Shown piece after piece: positions 9,391 through 18,539 of a stretch of 64,000 bases of DNA. The stretch's first letter is position 1. Every line of letters begins with the position of its first letter. This DNA is from Denitromonas sp. (GTDB lineage Bacteria > Pseudomonadota > Gammaproteobacteria > Burkholderiales > Rhodocyclaceae), in the NCBI RefSeq assembly GCF_034676725.1, contig NZ_JAUCBR010000004.1, positions 186,001-250,000 of the forward strand, given 5' to 3'. The translations under genes and the position numbers were made by a program. Below the pieces are notes generated by a model, which worked only from the letters and a program-made list of their open reading frames with translations, ran no database searches and was not told the origin of the DNA.

Positions 9391-9657
9391 TTGGCCGGGT
9401 CTCGCCCCGGCGGGCGACCTACTTTCTTGCTCGTGCAAGAAAGCTAGGCAAAGAAGCACGCCCCACTGTCGTGGCCCTTCGGGCTTCCCTCCCTCCGCAA
9501 GCACGGGGCGGGCGGCTTCGCAAACTCGCCCTGCGGGCTCAGACAGCGAAGCCGCTGTTTCCGCCCCGCATTTGCTGCGCTCGGCACGACAGAGGGGGAT
9601 GGGGTGCCCGTCGGCAACAGCGGCGCAGGTTTTGGTAGGGCGGGTTTCAACCCGCCA
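9391..9657. repeat. Approx. 270-bp dispersed repeat, copy C (inverted, diverged)
   Basis: Begins TTGGCCGGGTCTCGCCCCGG, contains the hairpin CTTTCTTGCTCGTGCAAGAAAG and ends with the palindrome GGGCGGGTTTCAACCCGCC. It is the reverse-complement relative of copies A and B, with an altered middle section. Together with copy B it forms an imperfect palindrome of about 580 bp in the hypD-hypE gap. Confidence 0.75.
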
Positions 9658-9702
9658 TCGGTAGTCGTTCGCAGACCTTTGGCGGGTTGAAACCCGCCCT
9701 AC
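9635..9702. repeat. Inverted pair of REP palindromes
   Basis: GTAGGGCGGGTTTCAACCCGCC and, about 22 bp later, GGCGGGTTGAAACCCGCCCTAC: two REP units facing each other at the junction of repeat copies C and B. Same sequence family as the units near 32.3, 41.6 and 46.1 kb. Confidence 0.85.
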
Positions 9703-9973
9703 GAAGTGCCACCCAAGCGGGCAATGGCGAAGCCGAGCCCGCACACCCTTCCCCTTCTGTGCCGCCGAACGGAGCCCGGCGACGGCGGGAATTGTCGTGT
9801 CGCCTGTCTGAGCCCGCAGGGTGAGTTCGCGACACGACCCGCCGGCGCCGGGCGTAGAGAGGGCACCGGCGAAGCCGGCGGCACAGTTGGGGCGCCTTCT
9901 TTGCCTCCTTTCTTGCGCGTGCAAGAAAGGAGGTCGCCCGCCGGGGCGAGACCCGGCCAACGATCCGTCGAAG
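9680..9973. repeat. Approx. 290-bp dispersed repeat, copy B
   Basis: Direct repeat of copy A (7952-8233), with shared stretches such as GGCGGGAATTGTCGTGTCGC and CGCCCGCCGGGGCGAGACCC. It ends 30 bp before the hypD stop. With copy C it accounts for most of the hypD-hypE gap, and I see no gene in that gap. Confidence 0.85.
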
Positions 9974-10002
9974 AGGGAAAGATCCGTCGTGTTTGGCACG
10001 GC

Positions 10003-11163
10003 TCAGGAAACCGCCGCCGACGGCTCGGCCACCACCGGAATATCCCGGAACCGCCCATAGTTGTAATGCGCCGCACAGGCGCCCTCACTCGACACCATGC
10101 ACGAGCCCATCGGGTTCTCCGGCGTACACACCGTGCCGAAGATCTTGCAGTCGGTCGGCGTCTTGACGCCGCGCAGGATCGCCCCGCATTCGCAGGCCTT
10201 GTTGTCCGGCACCGACGCGAAGGCGAGCCCGAACTTGCGCTCGGCATCCCAGTCGGCGAAGGCCGCGCGGATGCGCAGCGCGGAATACGGCACCTCGCGC
10301 AGCCCGCGCCATTCAAAGCTGCGACGCAGCTCGAAGACCTCGCTGACCAGCGCCTGAGCCTTGAGGTTACCCTCGGCGGTAACGGCGCGAGTGAATTCGT
10401 TCTCGACCTCGGCGCGTCCTTCGTTCACCTGGCGGATCAGCATGCGGATCGCCTGCATCACGTCGAGCGGCTCGAAGCCGGCGATGACGACCGGTTTGCG
10501 GTATTCCTCGGCGAAGAAGGCGTAGGGCCGGCTGCCGATGATGGTGGACACATGCGCCGGGCCGATGAAGCCGTCGAGCGGCACGGTGCCCAGCTCGCGC
10601 ACCTCGGGCGACTCGAGAATGGTCATGATCGCCGAGGGGGTCAGCACGTGATTGCAGATCACGCTGAAGTTCCTGAGGCCCATGGCCTGCGCCTGGCGGA
10701 TGACCAGCGCGGTGGGCGGCGTGGTGGTCTCGAAGCCGATGGCGAAGAACACCACCTCGCGGGTCGGGTGTTTCTGCGCCAGTGCCAGCGCGTCGGCGGC
10801 CGAGTACACCATGCGCACATCGCCGCCGCGCGCCTTGGCCTTCTGCAGCGAGAGCTGGCTGGACGCAGGCACGCGCAGGCAGTCGCCGTAGGTGCACAGG
10901 ATGACCTCGGGGCGCGACAGCACCAGGCCGATGGCCATGTCGATGCGGCCGATGGGCAGCACGCACACCGGGCAGCCGGGGCCGTGGATCATGCGCACAT
11001 TGGCCGGCAGCAGGTCGGTCACGCCATAGCGCGAGATGGCATGGGTGTGGCCGCCGCAGAATTCCATGAAGGCGTACTGGCGGCCGGGCTCGGCCTCGCG
11101 CGCGATGTGCGCGGCCAGCGTGGCGGCCACCTCGCCGTCGCGGAACTCGTCCACATACTTCAT
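10003..11163 (-). CDS. hypD: Hydrogenase maturation protein HypD
   Basis: 386 residues. HypD carries a [4Fe-4S] cluster and with HypC forms the scaffold on which Fe(CN)2CO is built. Conserved segments are visible: MEFCGGHTHAISRYG, HGPGCPVCVLPIG, and C-terminal cluster cysteines in CECGAILRG, CKIFGTVCTPENPMGSCMVSSEG. Length matches the family. The start overlaps the hypC stop (ATGA), so it is coupled to hypC. Confidence 0.96.
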   Translation of the reverse strand: MKYVDEFRDGEVAATLAAHIAREAEPGRQYAFMEFCGGHTHAISRYGVTDLLPANVRMIHGPGCPVCVLPIGRIDMAIGLVLSRPEVILCTYGDCLRVPASSQLSLQKAKARGGDVRMVYSAADALALAQKHPTREVVFFAIGFETTTPPTALVIRQAQAMGLRNFSVICNHVLTPSAIMTILESPEVRELGTVPLDGFIGPAHVSTIIGSRPYAFFAEEYRKPVVIAGFEPLDVMQAIRMLIRQVNEGRAEVENEFTRAVTAEGNLKAQALVSEVFELRRSFEWRGLREVPYSALRIRAAFADWDAERKFGLAFASVPDNKACECGAILRGVKTPTDCKIFGTVCTPENPMGSCMVSSEGACAAHYNYGRFRDIPVVAEPSAAVS

Positions 11164-11405
11164 GCGCTGCCCTCGGCGATCGCCTGCAGGTCGAGGCCGC
11201 TTGCCTCGAACAAGGCGAGCGTCTTGGCGGCCTCCTCCGGATCGAGCTTCGACAGCGCGTAGCCGACGTGCACGATCACGTAGTCGCCGATGCCGGCGTC
11301 GTCGACCAGCGCCAGCGAGATTTCTTTGCGGACGCCGCCGAGATCGACCCGGGCAGCGTCGCCGTCGAGCTTTTCAACAATGCGGGCGGGAATGGCAAGA
11401 CACAT
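11160..11405 (-). CDS. hypC: Hydrogenase assembly chaperone HypC
   Basis: 81 residues starting MCLAIPARIVEKL; the N-terminal Met-Cys is the signature with which HypC binds HypD and the iron intermediate, then the large-subunit precursor. GDYVIVHVGYALSKLD is the typical OB-fold segment. It lies 16 bp after hypF and overlaps hypD. It is one of three HypC-family proteins in the window, the others being HoxL and the hyb-cluster copy. Confidence 0.95.
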   Translation of the reverse strand: MCLAIPARIVEKLDGDAARVDLGGVRKEISLALVDDAGIGDYVIVHVGYALSKLDPEEAAKTLALFEASGLDLQAIAEGSA

Positions 11406-11421
11406 GTGTTGGACTCCGCGC

Positions 11422-13776
11422 TCAGGCCATGGCCGAGCGTATGGCCACCCAGGCCTGGCCCAGGGCCAGGCCGCCGTCGTTGGTCGGGGCCTGGCGGGCG
11501 CGCAGCACGGTCAGGCCGCGCACGGCCAGGCGCCGGCACAGGCCGTCGGTCAGCAGCCGGTTGAGGAAACAGCCGCCCCCGAGCGCCACGGTGCGCACGC
11601 CCTGGGCGCGCGCGGTGGCAAGCACCCAGGCTTCGAGTGCGGCGACCAGCGTGGCATGGAACACCGCCGCGCCGCGTGGTGCCGGCATCGACGACTGCAG
11701 TGCGGCGAGGGTGGGCAGCAGGTCGAGGGTGTTGGCGGCATCGACATGCCAGCCCCCGGGCAAGGCCAGGGCCGGGCCGTAGTCGGCCGCGAGGGCTTCG
11801 AGACGCATGGCCGCTTCGCCTTCGTAGTGCATCACCTCACACACCCCGAGCAGGCCGGCCGCGGCGTCGAACCAGCGCCCCATGCTGGTGGTGGGCGGAC
11901 AGCGGGTGCCGGCGTCGAGCAGGGCACCGATGCGTTCGGCACCACGCAGATGGGCGAAACGCTCGGCGATGGCCGTCGCGGCGTCCATGGCATGCAGGGC
12001 CGAGGCGGCCATGCGCCAGGGCTCGCGGGCGGCGCGGTCGCCGCCAGGCAGCGCCAGCGGCGCGAGGTGGCCGAGGCGCTCGAACGCTGCGCCATCGACC
12101 CACAGCAGCTCGCCCCCCCACGCCGCACCGTCATTCCCCAGGCCGACACCATCGAGCGCCAGCCCCAGCACCGGCGCGTCGACGCCGTGCTCGGCCAGCA
12201 CCGCGGCAATGTGCGCGTGGTGGTGCTGGACGGCGATCAGCGGCAGGTCGTGCATCTGTGCAAAGCGGTGGGCCGCTTGTGTGGCGTAGCTGTCGGGGTG
12301 GCGGTCGCAGGCGATCCACTCGGGGCGGCAGGCGAGCACGGTCATCAGGTGTTCGGCGGCGGCGTCGAGCGCCGCACAGCTCGCCGCATTGGCCAGATCA
12401 CCCACATGCGGCGAGAGGAAGGCCTCATCGCCGCGGGTGAGGCAGACGGTGTTTTTCAGGTAGCTGCCAAAGGCCAGCGTTGTCGGCCCCTTGTCGGCCA
12501 GGCGGATGGCCTGGGGGGTGTAGCCACGAGCGCGGCGGATGAACGACGGCGCGCCGGCGGTGATCCGCGCCACGCTGTCGTCACAGCGCACCAGCACCTC
12601 GCGGTCATGCATCAGATAGAGGTCGGCGATGCCACTCAGGCGCGCCAGTGCTTCGTCGTTGCCGGTCACCAGCGGTTCGCCGCCGGGGTTGGCCGAGGTC
12701 ACCACCAGGGCCATCGGCTGCGCCTGCGCGAGCCAGGCGGTGCCCGCCGGGCGGCCCGCTTCGTCGTGGAACAGCAGATAGTGCAGCGGCGAGTTGGGCA
12801 GCATCATGCCGATCTGGTCCAGCTCGGGCGCCACGCCCCACAGGTGCAGGTCGGCATCGCCGCGCTTGTCGAGCAACACGATCGGCCGCGCCGGCGCCTC
12901 GAGCAACGCGGCTTCGTCGGGGCGCACGCGGGCGTACTGGCGGGCCGACGCGGCATTGGCCACCATCACCGCAAAGGGTTTGTCGCCGCGCTGCTTGCGT
13001 TCGCGCAGACGCTCGACGGCCTCGGGGTTGCGCGCATCGCACACCAGGTTGAAGCCGCCCACGCCCTTGATCGCCACGATGTGACCGGTGAGCAGATGCA
13101 GCAGCGCATCGGCCACCGGGTCGTGCGAGGCCACGCGCACGCCGTCGGCCTGCACCAGCGACAGTTGCGGGCCGCAGTCCGGACAGGCGTTGGGTTCGGC
13201 GTGGAAACGCCGATGGGTGGGCGCGTCGTATTCGTCCTGACAGGACTCGCACTGCACGAAGCCGGCCATGCTGGTGTTGGCGCGGTCGTAGGGCAGCGCG
13301 CGGGTCAGGGTGTAGCGCGGGCCGCAGTGGGTACAGTTGATCAGGGCGTAGCGCCAGCGCCGGTTGGCCGGATCGAACAGTTCGTCGAGACAGTCGGGGC
13401 AAACCACGCTGTCGTGGCCGATGGCGGTGGTCACCGCGCCGCCCTCGCTGGGACGAATGGTGAAGCCACGATCCGCCGCCAGGGGCGGACAGTCGGTCTT
13501 TTCGACCGCGTCAATCCGCGCCAGCGGCGGCACCTCCTTGATCAGCCGTGCCAGCAGCGCCGACAGATTGCCCGGCGCGCCCTGCACTTCCATTTCCACA
13601 CCCTCGGCGTCGTTGCGCACCCAGCCGGCGAGGTCGAGTTGCTGGGCCAGGCGAAAGACAAAGGGCCGAAAGCCCACGCCCTGCACCACCCCACGCACCC
13701 GCACCCGGCACCGCGCCGTCGCGCCGACACCGCGGGGCTCGGTCAGCTGCGACGCCCCTTCAGTCTCCCGTGACAA
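11422..13776 (-). CDS. hypF: Carbamoyltransferase HypF
   Basis: 784 residues from the preferred start. Domains in order: acylphosphatase ([20 protein letters not shown]), two zinc fingers (CPDCLDEL...CTHCGPRY and CESCQDEY...CPDCGP), YrdC-like domain, then the Kae1-like carbamoyltransferase domain with [16 protein letters not shown]. It makes carbamoyl-AMP from carbamoyl phosphate and hands the group to HypE. I choose the TTG at 13776 because AGGAGG lies 6 nt upstream and homologues begin just before the acylphosphatase domain; the frame is open further, to 13941, through hypB. It overlaps hypB by 17 bp. Confidence 0.94.
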   Translation of the reverse strand: MSRETEGASQLTEPRGVGATARCRVRVRGVVQGVGFRPFVFRLAQQLDLAGWVRNDAEGVEMEVQGAPGNLSALLARLIKEVPPLARIDAVEKTDCPPLAADRGFTIRPSEGGAVTTAIGHDSVVCPDCLDELFDPANRRWRYALINCTHCGPRYTLTRALPYDRANTSMAGFVQCESCQDEYDAPTHRRFHAEPNACPDCGPQLSLVQADGVRVASHDPVADALLHLLTGHIVAIKGVGGFNLVCDARNPEAVERLRERKQRGDKPFAVMVANAASARQYARVRPDEAALLEAPARPIVLLDKRGDADLHLWGVAPELDQIGMMLPNSPLHYLLFHDEAGRPAGTAWLAQAQPMALVVTSANPGGEPLVTGNDEALARLSGIADLYLMHDREVLVRCDDSVARITAGAPSFIRRARGYTPQAIRLADKGPTTLAFGSYLKNTVCLTRGDEAFLSPHVGDLANAASCAALDAAAEHLMTVLACRPEWIACDRHPDSYATQAAHRFAQMHDLPLIAVQHHHAHIAAVLAEHGVDAPVLGLALDGVGLGNDGAAWGGELLWVDGAAFERLGHLAPLALPGGDRAAREPWRMAASALHAMDAATAIAERFAHLRGAERIGALLDAGTRCPPTTSMGRWFDAAAGLLGVCEVMHYEGEAAMRLEALAADYGPALALPGGWHVDAANTLDLLPTLAALQSSMPAPRGAAVFHATLVAALEAWVLATARAQGVRTVALGGGCFLNRLLTDGLCRRLAVRGLTVLRARQAPTNDGGLALGQAWVAIRSAMA

Positions 13777-14692
13777 CGGCAGCCTCCTCCTGGCAGACAG
13801 TACGCGCGCCGGCAGCGGCGGCCAGCCCGGCCTCGATCCAGCCCAGCCAGTCCGCGAAGCCCTCGCCAGTGGTGGCCGACACGCGGAAGACCTTGAGCCG
13901 CGGATTGACCCGCAGCGCGAATTCGACCGCCTTGTCGGCATCGAAGCGCAGGTAGGGGAGCAGGTCTGTCTTGTTGAGCAGCATCACATCGGCAGCGGCG
14001 AACATGTCGGGGTACTTGAGCGGTTTGTCCTCGCCCTCGGTGACCGAGAGGATCACCACCTTGTGCGCCTCGCCCAAGTCAAAGGCCGAGGGGCACACCA
14101 GGTTGCCGACGTTCTCGATCAGCAGCAGGCTGTCGTCGACCGGCGCCAGACGCTGCAGTGCCTGGCCGACCATGGCCGCATCGAGATGGCAGCCCTTGCC
14201 TGTGTTGATCTGCAGCGCCGGCGCACCGGTGGCGCGGATGCGCTCGGCGTCGAATTCGGTCTGCTGGTCGCCCTCGATCACCGCCACCTGCACCCGGCTG
14301 GAGAGGATCTCGATGGTCTTGCACAGCAGCGTGGTCTTGCCCGAGCCGGGGCTGGAGACCAGGTTGAGGGCAAAGATGCCGCGGCTGGCCAGCCAGCGGC
14401 GGTTGGCGTCGGCGTAGCGGTCGTTCTTGCCGAGGATGTCTTGCTCGATGCGCACCATCTCGCCCTGCGACAGGCCGGGCGCATGGGCATGGGCCGGGCC
14501 GTTGCCGAAGTCCAGGTGGCCGGCGTGGTCGGAGGCGGGCGCATGCGGATGCGCGTGGTCGTGGTCATGGTCGTTCGCGGCCGGCACGGTCGCCGGCTTC
14601 CAGCCTGTAGTCGGCGCCACGCTGCGACGTGCGCCGCCCGCCGCCCGGCCAATCATCCGTTCCCCTGCCCCGCATCCACACACCGTACACAT
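13760..14692 (-). CDS. hypB: Nickel-incorporation GTPase HypB
   Basis: 310 residues. It begins [13 protein letters not shown], the high-affinity metal motif, followed by a His-rich nickel-storage stretch around residues 45-80 ([17 protein letters not shown]) and a SIMIBI GTPase domain with P-loop [11 protein letters not shown], switch [12 protein letters not shown] and NKTDLLPY. It inserts Ni together with HypA after iron-centre insertion. It lies 12 bp downstream of hypA. Confidence 0.96.
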   Translation of the reverse strand: MCTVCGCGAGERMIGRAAGGARRSVAPTTGWKPATVPAANDHDHDHAHPHAPASDHAGHLDFGNGPAHAHAPGLSQGEMVRIEQDILGKNDRYADANRRWLASRGIFALNLVSSPGSGKTTLLCKTIEILSSRVQVAVIEGDQQTEFDAERIRATGAPALQINTGKGCHLDAAMVGQALQRLAPVDDSLLLIENVGNLVCPSAFDLGEAHKVVILSVTEGEDKPLKYPDMFAAADVMLLNKTDLLPYLRFDADKAVEFALRVNPRLKVFRVSATTGEGFADWLGWIEAGLAAAAGARTVCQEEAAVVTGD

Positions 14693-14704
14693 TCGATCTC
14701 TCCT

Positions 14705-15067
14705 TTACGCCACGCTGCCGGCCGTGCTGTCCACATCCAGCGCCTTGACCCGCATCTCGGTGCCCTCGGTGGCCTGCACCTGATAGCTGCCGCAGTCCGG
14801 GCAGGGGTCGTACAACTGCGTGATCGGCACACGCTTGCCGCAGGGCAGGCACCAGCCGGCGCCGGCGACGGTCTCGACCACCATGCGCGCACCGTCGGCC
14901 ACCGTGCCCTTCATCACCGCATCGAAACAAAACCGCAAGGCCTCGATCTCCACCGAGGACAATGCCCCCACTTCGAGCACCACCGCATTGACCTTGCTGA
15001 AGCCTTGTGCGATTGCCGCGTTTTCGACAATCCCCCGGATCCCCTCCGCCAACGACATTTCATGCAT
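14705..15067 (-). CDS. hypA: Nickel metallochaperone HypA
   Basis: 120 residues starting MHEMSLAEGIRGIV; His2 with neighbouring residues binds nickel. The zinc site has CLPC and CPDC pairs (residues 73-92). The true ATG at 15067 sits 8 bp inside the end of hoxV; the same frame is open upstream but only as the antisense of other frames. Works with HypB. Confidence 0.95.
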   Translation of the reverse strand: MHEMSLAEGIRGIVENAAIAQGFSKVNAVVLEVGALSSVEIEALRFCFDAVMKGTVADGARMVVETVAGAGWCLPCGKRVPITQLYDPCPDCGSYQVQATEGTEMRVKALDVDSTAGSVA

Positions 15068-16178
15068 CGGCCGCGGCCTCCTCGGTGACCGACACCGCGT
15101 ACTGCACACAGGGGTCGAGCGCCAGGGCCAGCGCGCGCAGGCGCCACTCGGCATAGGCCACATCGGGCGCGGCCCAGCCGGCGCCCTCCTGCTCGAACAC
15201 GCCACCGGGGCGGAAATTCCATTCGGTCGGCGCCACGATGGCGTAGTCGGCCACCGTATCGCCGTCGAGGCGCAGCGCATGCAGCAACACGCCGCGGGCG
15301 GTCTCGATGCGCGCCAGCGCCCCGCCGCCGGGCAAGGGCGCCACATCGACCAGCGCCGGCATGTCGCCGGGCAAGGGATGGCGCAGGCGGCTGGCACAGT
15401 CGGACAGCTCGACCACGCGCGCAAACAGGCGCGCGGCGATCCGGTGGCGGTGGATCACCAGCCGGGCGACCAGCGGGTTGTTCACATGGCGCGCCAGCGG
15501 CCCGGTTTCGTAAACATCGCCCGACAGATGCGGCGCGCGGCAGTAGTCGGCGTCGGGCCAGCCGCCGGGCAAGGCGTCGGCGAACACGCTGGCCGGCAGC
15601 GGCGCGAGCAGCGGCACCGGGTGCGCGATGGGGTCGCTCGCCCCGGCTTCGATCAGCCGCGCCAGCGCATCGCCAATGCTGCCGCTGCGCCGGCAGGCGT
15701 CGGCAAATTCGGACAGGTTGCGCGGCTCGCGCAGGCTGTTCATGAAGCCGGCGAGCAGCTCGCGCGCCACCAGGTCGAGCACCGAACCGCCGGCCTCGTA
15801 GGCGCTGCGCTCGTCCGTCACCTGGTCGATCCGCTTGAGCACGAAGGCAAAGCGCTGGCGCTCCGGCGCGCGGCCGAACAACACCGGCCAGTCGAGCATC
15901 AGCCGCCACAGGTGCAGCTTGATCGCTTCCAGGCTGAGCGCGCGCTCGATGGCCGCGGTCATGACGAAATCGCCCCCGCCGGCAACCGCGCTGGCCGCCC
16001 GGACCCCCACCCCCTGGGCCACGCCGCACAGGCTGAAAATGGCCGGCGCCAGGGCGGCGGCCTCATCCACCGATTTGCCGACCAGCACCTGGGCGGCCAG
16101 CGGGCGGATATTTTCGGCGTGCACGCCAACCACCCGTCCAGCCTTGAGCGTGGCAACCAGTTGCAGCGGCGCGCTCAT
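15060..16178 (-). CDS. hoxV: Hydrogenase assembly protein HoxV/HupK
   Basis: 372 residues. HoxV/HupK is a remote homologue of the hydrogenase large subunit thought to act as scaffold for the Fe cofactor during aerobic maturation of uptake hydrogenases. The N-terminal region shows AENIRPLAAQVLVGK and SLCGVAQGVGVRAA, a single-cysteine relic of the large-subunit CGxC motif; DPCVQYAVSV near the C terminus echoes DPCxxC. It overlaps hypA (8 bp) and hoxT (4 bp), consistent with one operon. Confidence 0.9.
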   Translation of the reverse strand: MSAPLQLVATLKAGRVVGVHAENIRPLAAQVLVGKSVDEAAALAPAIFSLCGVAQGVGVRAASAVAGGGDFVMTAAIERALSLEAIKLHLWRLMLDWPVLFGRAPERQRFAFVLKRIDQVTDERSAYEAGGSVLDLVARELLAGFMNSLREPRNLSEFADACRRSGSIGDALARLIEAGASDPIAHPVPLLAPLPASVFADALPGGWPDADYCRAPHLSGDVYETGPLARHVNNPLVARLVIHRHRIAARLFARVVELSDCASRLRHPLPGDMPALVDVAPLPGGGALARIETARGVLLHALRLDGDTVADYAIVAPTEWNFRPGGVFEQEGAGWAAPDVAYAEWRLRALALALDPCVQYAVSVTEEAAADA

Positions 16179-16660
16179 GGGCGCGCACTCCGCCCCAGTG
16201 CCGAGCGCAGGAAGGCGCGCCGGTTGACCGGCGTCCGGCGCGCTTGGGGCGGCACGGCCAGCAGGCCGGCCAGGGCCGCGCGGGCGACGGCGACGGCTTC
16301 GTCCTGGGTGTCGAACTCGCTCACCGGGGAGAACAGCGAACAGCTCTGGTAGGGCCCGAGCCCGGCCTCCTCGCTGCCCAGGAAATCGTAGTCGCCGGAC
16401 GGAAACGACCAGCGCTGGCGCATGCCCACCGACAGCGCTTCAAACGCGCCACCACCGGGCAGGATCAGCAGGTTGATCGCCCACGGCGCGACCAGCACGC
16501 CGACCCAGTCCCCCTGCCAGCGCTCGAAGGCGGGCACCGCCACCGACAGCGCCCGGTTGCAGATGGGCATGACCGCCATGCGTTCGGTGTGGATACGACG
16601 AAAGACCGACGCGACCACCGGGGCCGGATTGGTATCGTACGGGAGCCACACCTGGGTCAT
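16175..16660 (-). CDS. hoxT: HybE-family hydrogenase chaperone HoxT/HupJ
   Basis: 161 residues starting MTQVWLPYDTN. HybE-family segments are visible: MPICNRALSVAVPAFERWQGDWVGVLVAPWAINLLILPGG read in two parts, and FPSGDYDF. The family assists assembly or Tat proofreading of small and large subunits. The ATG at 16660 overlaps no upstream gene but lies 2 bp after the hoxR stop; the longer frame to 16765 would run through hoxR. Confidence 0.88.
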   Translation of the reverse strand: MTQVWLPYDTNPAPVVASVFRRIHTERMAVMPICNRALSVAVPAFERWQGDWVGVLVAPWAINLLILPGGGAFEALSVGMRQRWSFPSGDYDFLGSEEAGLGPYQSCSLFSPVSEFDTQDEAVAVARAALAGLLAVPPQARRTPVNRRAFLRSALGRSARP

Positions 16661-16662
16661 GC

Positions 16663-16872
16663 TCAATCCTCGATCACCATGAATTTGTGCCGCGGCGCAT
16701 CGCAGTTGGGGCAACGCCAGTGCGCCGGCAGGTCGGCAAAAGCCGTGCCGGGCGCGACCTGCCATACCGGGTCGCCCACTGCCGGATCATATACCTCCCA
16801 GCAGATGCCACACTCGAGCCGGGCGGTATCGGCAATACGTGCATTGTCCCCCAGATAGCTGCCTTCGAACAT
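16663..16872 (-). CDS. hoxR: Rubredoxin HoxR/HupI
   Basis: 69 residues from ATG 16872 (MFEGSYLGDN), preceded by AAGGGGG at suitable distance. Rubredoxin iron ligands: CGICWEVYDP and CPNCDAP. In Ralstonia HoxR supports formation of the oxygen-tolerant enzyme under air. An in-frame ATG at 16893 would overlap the hoxQ stop (ATGA) but has a badly spaced ribosome-binding site. Confidence 0.92.
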   Translation of the reverse strand: MFEGSYLGDNARIADTARLECGICWEVYDPAVGDPVWQVAPGTAFADLPAHWRCPNCDAPRHKFMVIED

Positions 16873-16889
16873 GCCTGCCCCCTTCGCGC

Positions 16890-17723
16890 TCATTCCTCGC
16901 GCAGCGCCTCGATCCATTCAGCAAGCCGCACGATGCTGTCGGCGTAATCCTCGGCGGCGGCCGGCGCCACGTCGGGCAGATCGGTCACCTCCAGCGTGTT
17001 GAGGATCAGGCTGTCGCTGCTATTGAAGTATTGCACCCACCAGGTGTCGCGCAAGGCCGTGCTGGAAATTCGGCAGTTGCCATAGCCGCGCGAGAGGATC
17101 ACCACCGGCCCGACGCCGAGGCTGGCCGACAGGTAGGCCAGGTCGTCCGGCGTCATCGGCAACAGGGTGAGATTCACGATGTGCGCCGGATCGCCCTCGC
17201 CGCGACGGGCGGCCGCATCGAGCAGTTCGCGCAACACGGCCGGCGCGTTCATGGCGCCCGCCGGTGGCGGCGACACGGGCAGGCTGCGCGCAGCCCGCGC
17301 CCGGCAGGCCGCCACCACGGCCGCCGGCATCGGCGCCGCGTCGAGGCGGTCGACACCGTCCTCGCCGAGCACCCGCCACAGGCCGGCGAACACCGTTTCC
17401 TGAATGCGCAAGGGGGCGGCACCGGCCACGGTGGCGCTGACTTCGCCCTGCCCCAGCGCCTCGTTGACCACCGCGCGCACCGAATCGGGCAGCTCACGCA
17501 TATCCAGCGAGAGGGGCGCACCAAAGCGGGTCGCCACCATGCGCTCGCGCAGCGCCTCGAGCCAGGCGATGGCGGCGGCGTGCGCGGCCGGGTCCGCCAC
17601 CTCGGGCCTGCGCGGTGGCAGGTAGGCGTTCATTTCGCCGGGCGAGCCGATAAAGTCGACGGCCTCATCGTCCGCCTGGCTACCGGGGCCGATGCTGAGC
17701 ACGGGGATGGGAAAGTCTTTCAT
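16890..17723 (-). CDS. hoxQ: Hydrogenase expression protein HoxQ/HupH
   Basis: 277 residues beginning MKDFPIPVLSIGPGSQ. Typical HupH segments are visible: LPPRRPEVADPAAHAAAI, LLPMTPDDLAYLSASLGVGPV and CRISSTALRDTWWVQYFNS (split here for length). HupH/HoxQ acts with HoxO on the small-subunit precursor before Tat export. The start lies 1-4 bp inside the end of hoxO. The frame is open upstream to 18020 but only through hoxO. Confidence 0.93.
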   Translation of the reverse strand: MKDFPIPVLSIGPGSQADDEAVDFIGSPGEMNAYLPPRRPEVADPAAHAAAIAWLEALRERMVATRFGAPLSLDMRELPDSVRAVVNEALGQGEVSATVAGAAPLRIQETVFAGLWRVLGEDGVDRLDAAPMPAAVVAACRARAARSLPVSPPPAGAMNAPAVLRELLDAAARRGEGDPAHIVNLTLLPMTPDDLAYLSASLGVGPVVILSRGYGNCRISSTALRDTWWVQYFNSSDSLILNTLEVTDLPDVAPAAAEDYADSIVRLAEWIEALREE

Positions 17724-18199
17724 GCGGGCGAACCTCCACAGTGACCGGATGCCCCGGCGCGCACCGGCACGCCGATACCGGGCGCGCGTTGCACCGGCGC
17801 CGCCGCCATCCGCTCGATGGCCGGCGCAAAGCTGTCCCAGTCGCGCATGCCCTCGATCACCCCGACATAGTCCGCGCCGCGGCGAAAGAGCAAGGACGGG
17901 AAGCGGCGAATCTCGTAGCGCGCCGCCAGCAGGCGGCTCGCCGGCACGTCGGCCACCGCCGTGATCGGCGGCGCGCGCAGGGCTGACACCACCTCGGGCA
18001 GCACCACCGCCACATCCCATACCTCGGGCGCACGCATCGGATCGTCGATCAGCAGCACCATGGTGGTATCACCGGCTTCCACGGCAAACAGATCGACGAC
18101 GTCTTCGGTCAGGGTGGGCAGGCTGTGCTGGGCATCGAGTCGCTCCAGCAGTTGCGCCAGGCGGTCGAGGTCGGGGGCAAGCGGCATGCTCATCGTCAA
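17720..18199 (-). CDS. hoxO: HoxO/HupG small-subunit chaperone (HyaE-like)
   Basis: 159 residues, thioredoxin-fold HyaE/HupG family without the redox CxxC. Segments VVDLFAVEAGDTTMVLLIDDP, YEIRRFPSLLFRRGADYVG (each near 20 residues) are characteristic. It binds the Tat signal of the hydrogenase small subunit. ATG 18199 (MTMSM) or 18193; it overlaps hoxL by 4 bp and hoxQ by 4 bp. Confidence 0.9.
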   Translation of the reverse strand: MTMSMPLAPDLDRLAQLLERLDAQHSLPTLTEDVVDLFAVEAGDTTMVLLIDDPMRAPEVWDVAVVLPEVVSALRAPPITAVADVPASRLLAARYEIRRFPSLLFRRGADYVGVIEGMRDWDSFAPAIERMAAAPVQRAPGIGVPVRAGASGHCGGSPA

Positions 18200-18501
18200 G
18201 GTCCTCTCAGAAAATCAGGGAGTTGGGGGGTTCGCTCGAGCAGGTCGGCAAACGCGGCATCGAGGTCGGCCGGTTCGCCACGCGCGAGGGCGTCGAGCGC
18301 ATCGAGCGCCCGTGCGACGGCCCCGGCACGCTCGGCATCGATCACCTCGCGCGCCGCGCCGAGGAAGGTCAGCAGCCAGGTGCCGGCGGGCTGCGGCCCG
18401 GTCAGCAGCAGGTCGATCTCGCATGTGCGGCCGTGGCGGTCGCGGCAACGGGCGTGCGCATCTGCGGCCGCGAGGATCTGCATCGGTTCGCCAACGCACA
18501 T
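18196..18501 (-). CDS. hoxL: HypC-family chaperone HoxL/HupF
   Basis: 101 residues starting MCVGEPMQILAAADA; the N-terminal Met-Cys is the HypC-family signature. Dedicated to the membrane-bound hydrogenase large subunit in homologous clusters. PAGTWLLTFLGAAREVID is the conserved OB-fold segment. It lies 38 bp downstream of hoxM. Confidence 0.93.
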   Translation of the reverse strand: MCVGEPMQILAAADAHARCRDRHGRTCEIDLLLTGPQPAGTWLLTFLGAAREVIDAERAGAVARALDALDALARGEPADLDAAFADLLERTPQLPDFLRGP

Positions 18502-18539
18502 GTCAGTGGCTCCAGTCCAGGTCAGGGCATCGAAGCATC

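Noticed and set aside
7959..9638. 559-codon plus-strand frame
   Set aside because: Runs through repeat copies A and C and the antisense of hypE; GC-rich frame without protein features.
13364..15088. 574-codon plus-strand frame
   Set aside because: Antisense of hypF, hypB and hypA.
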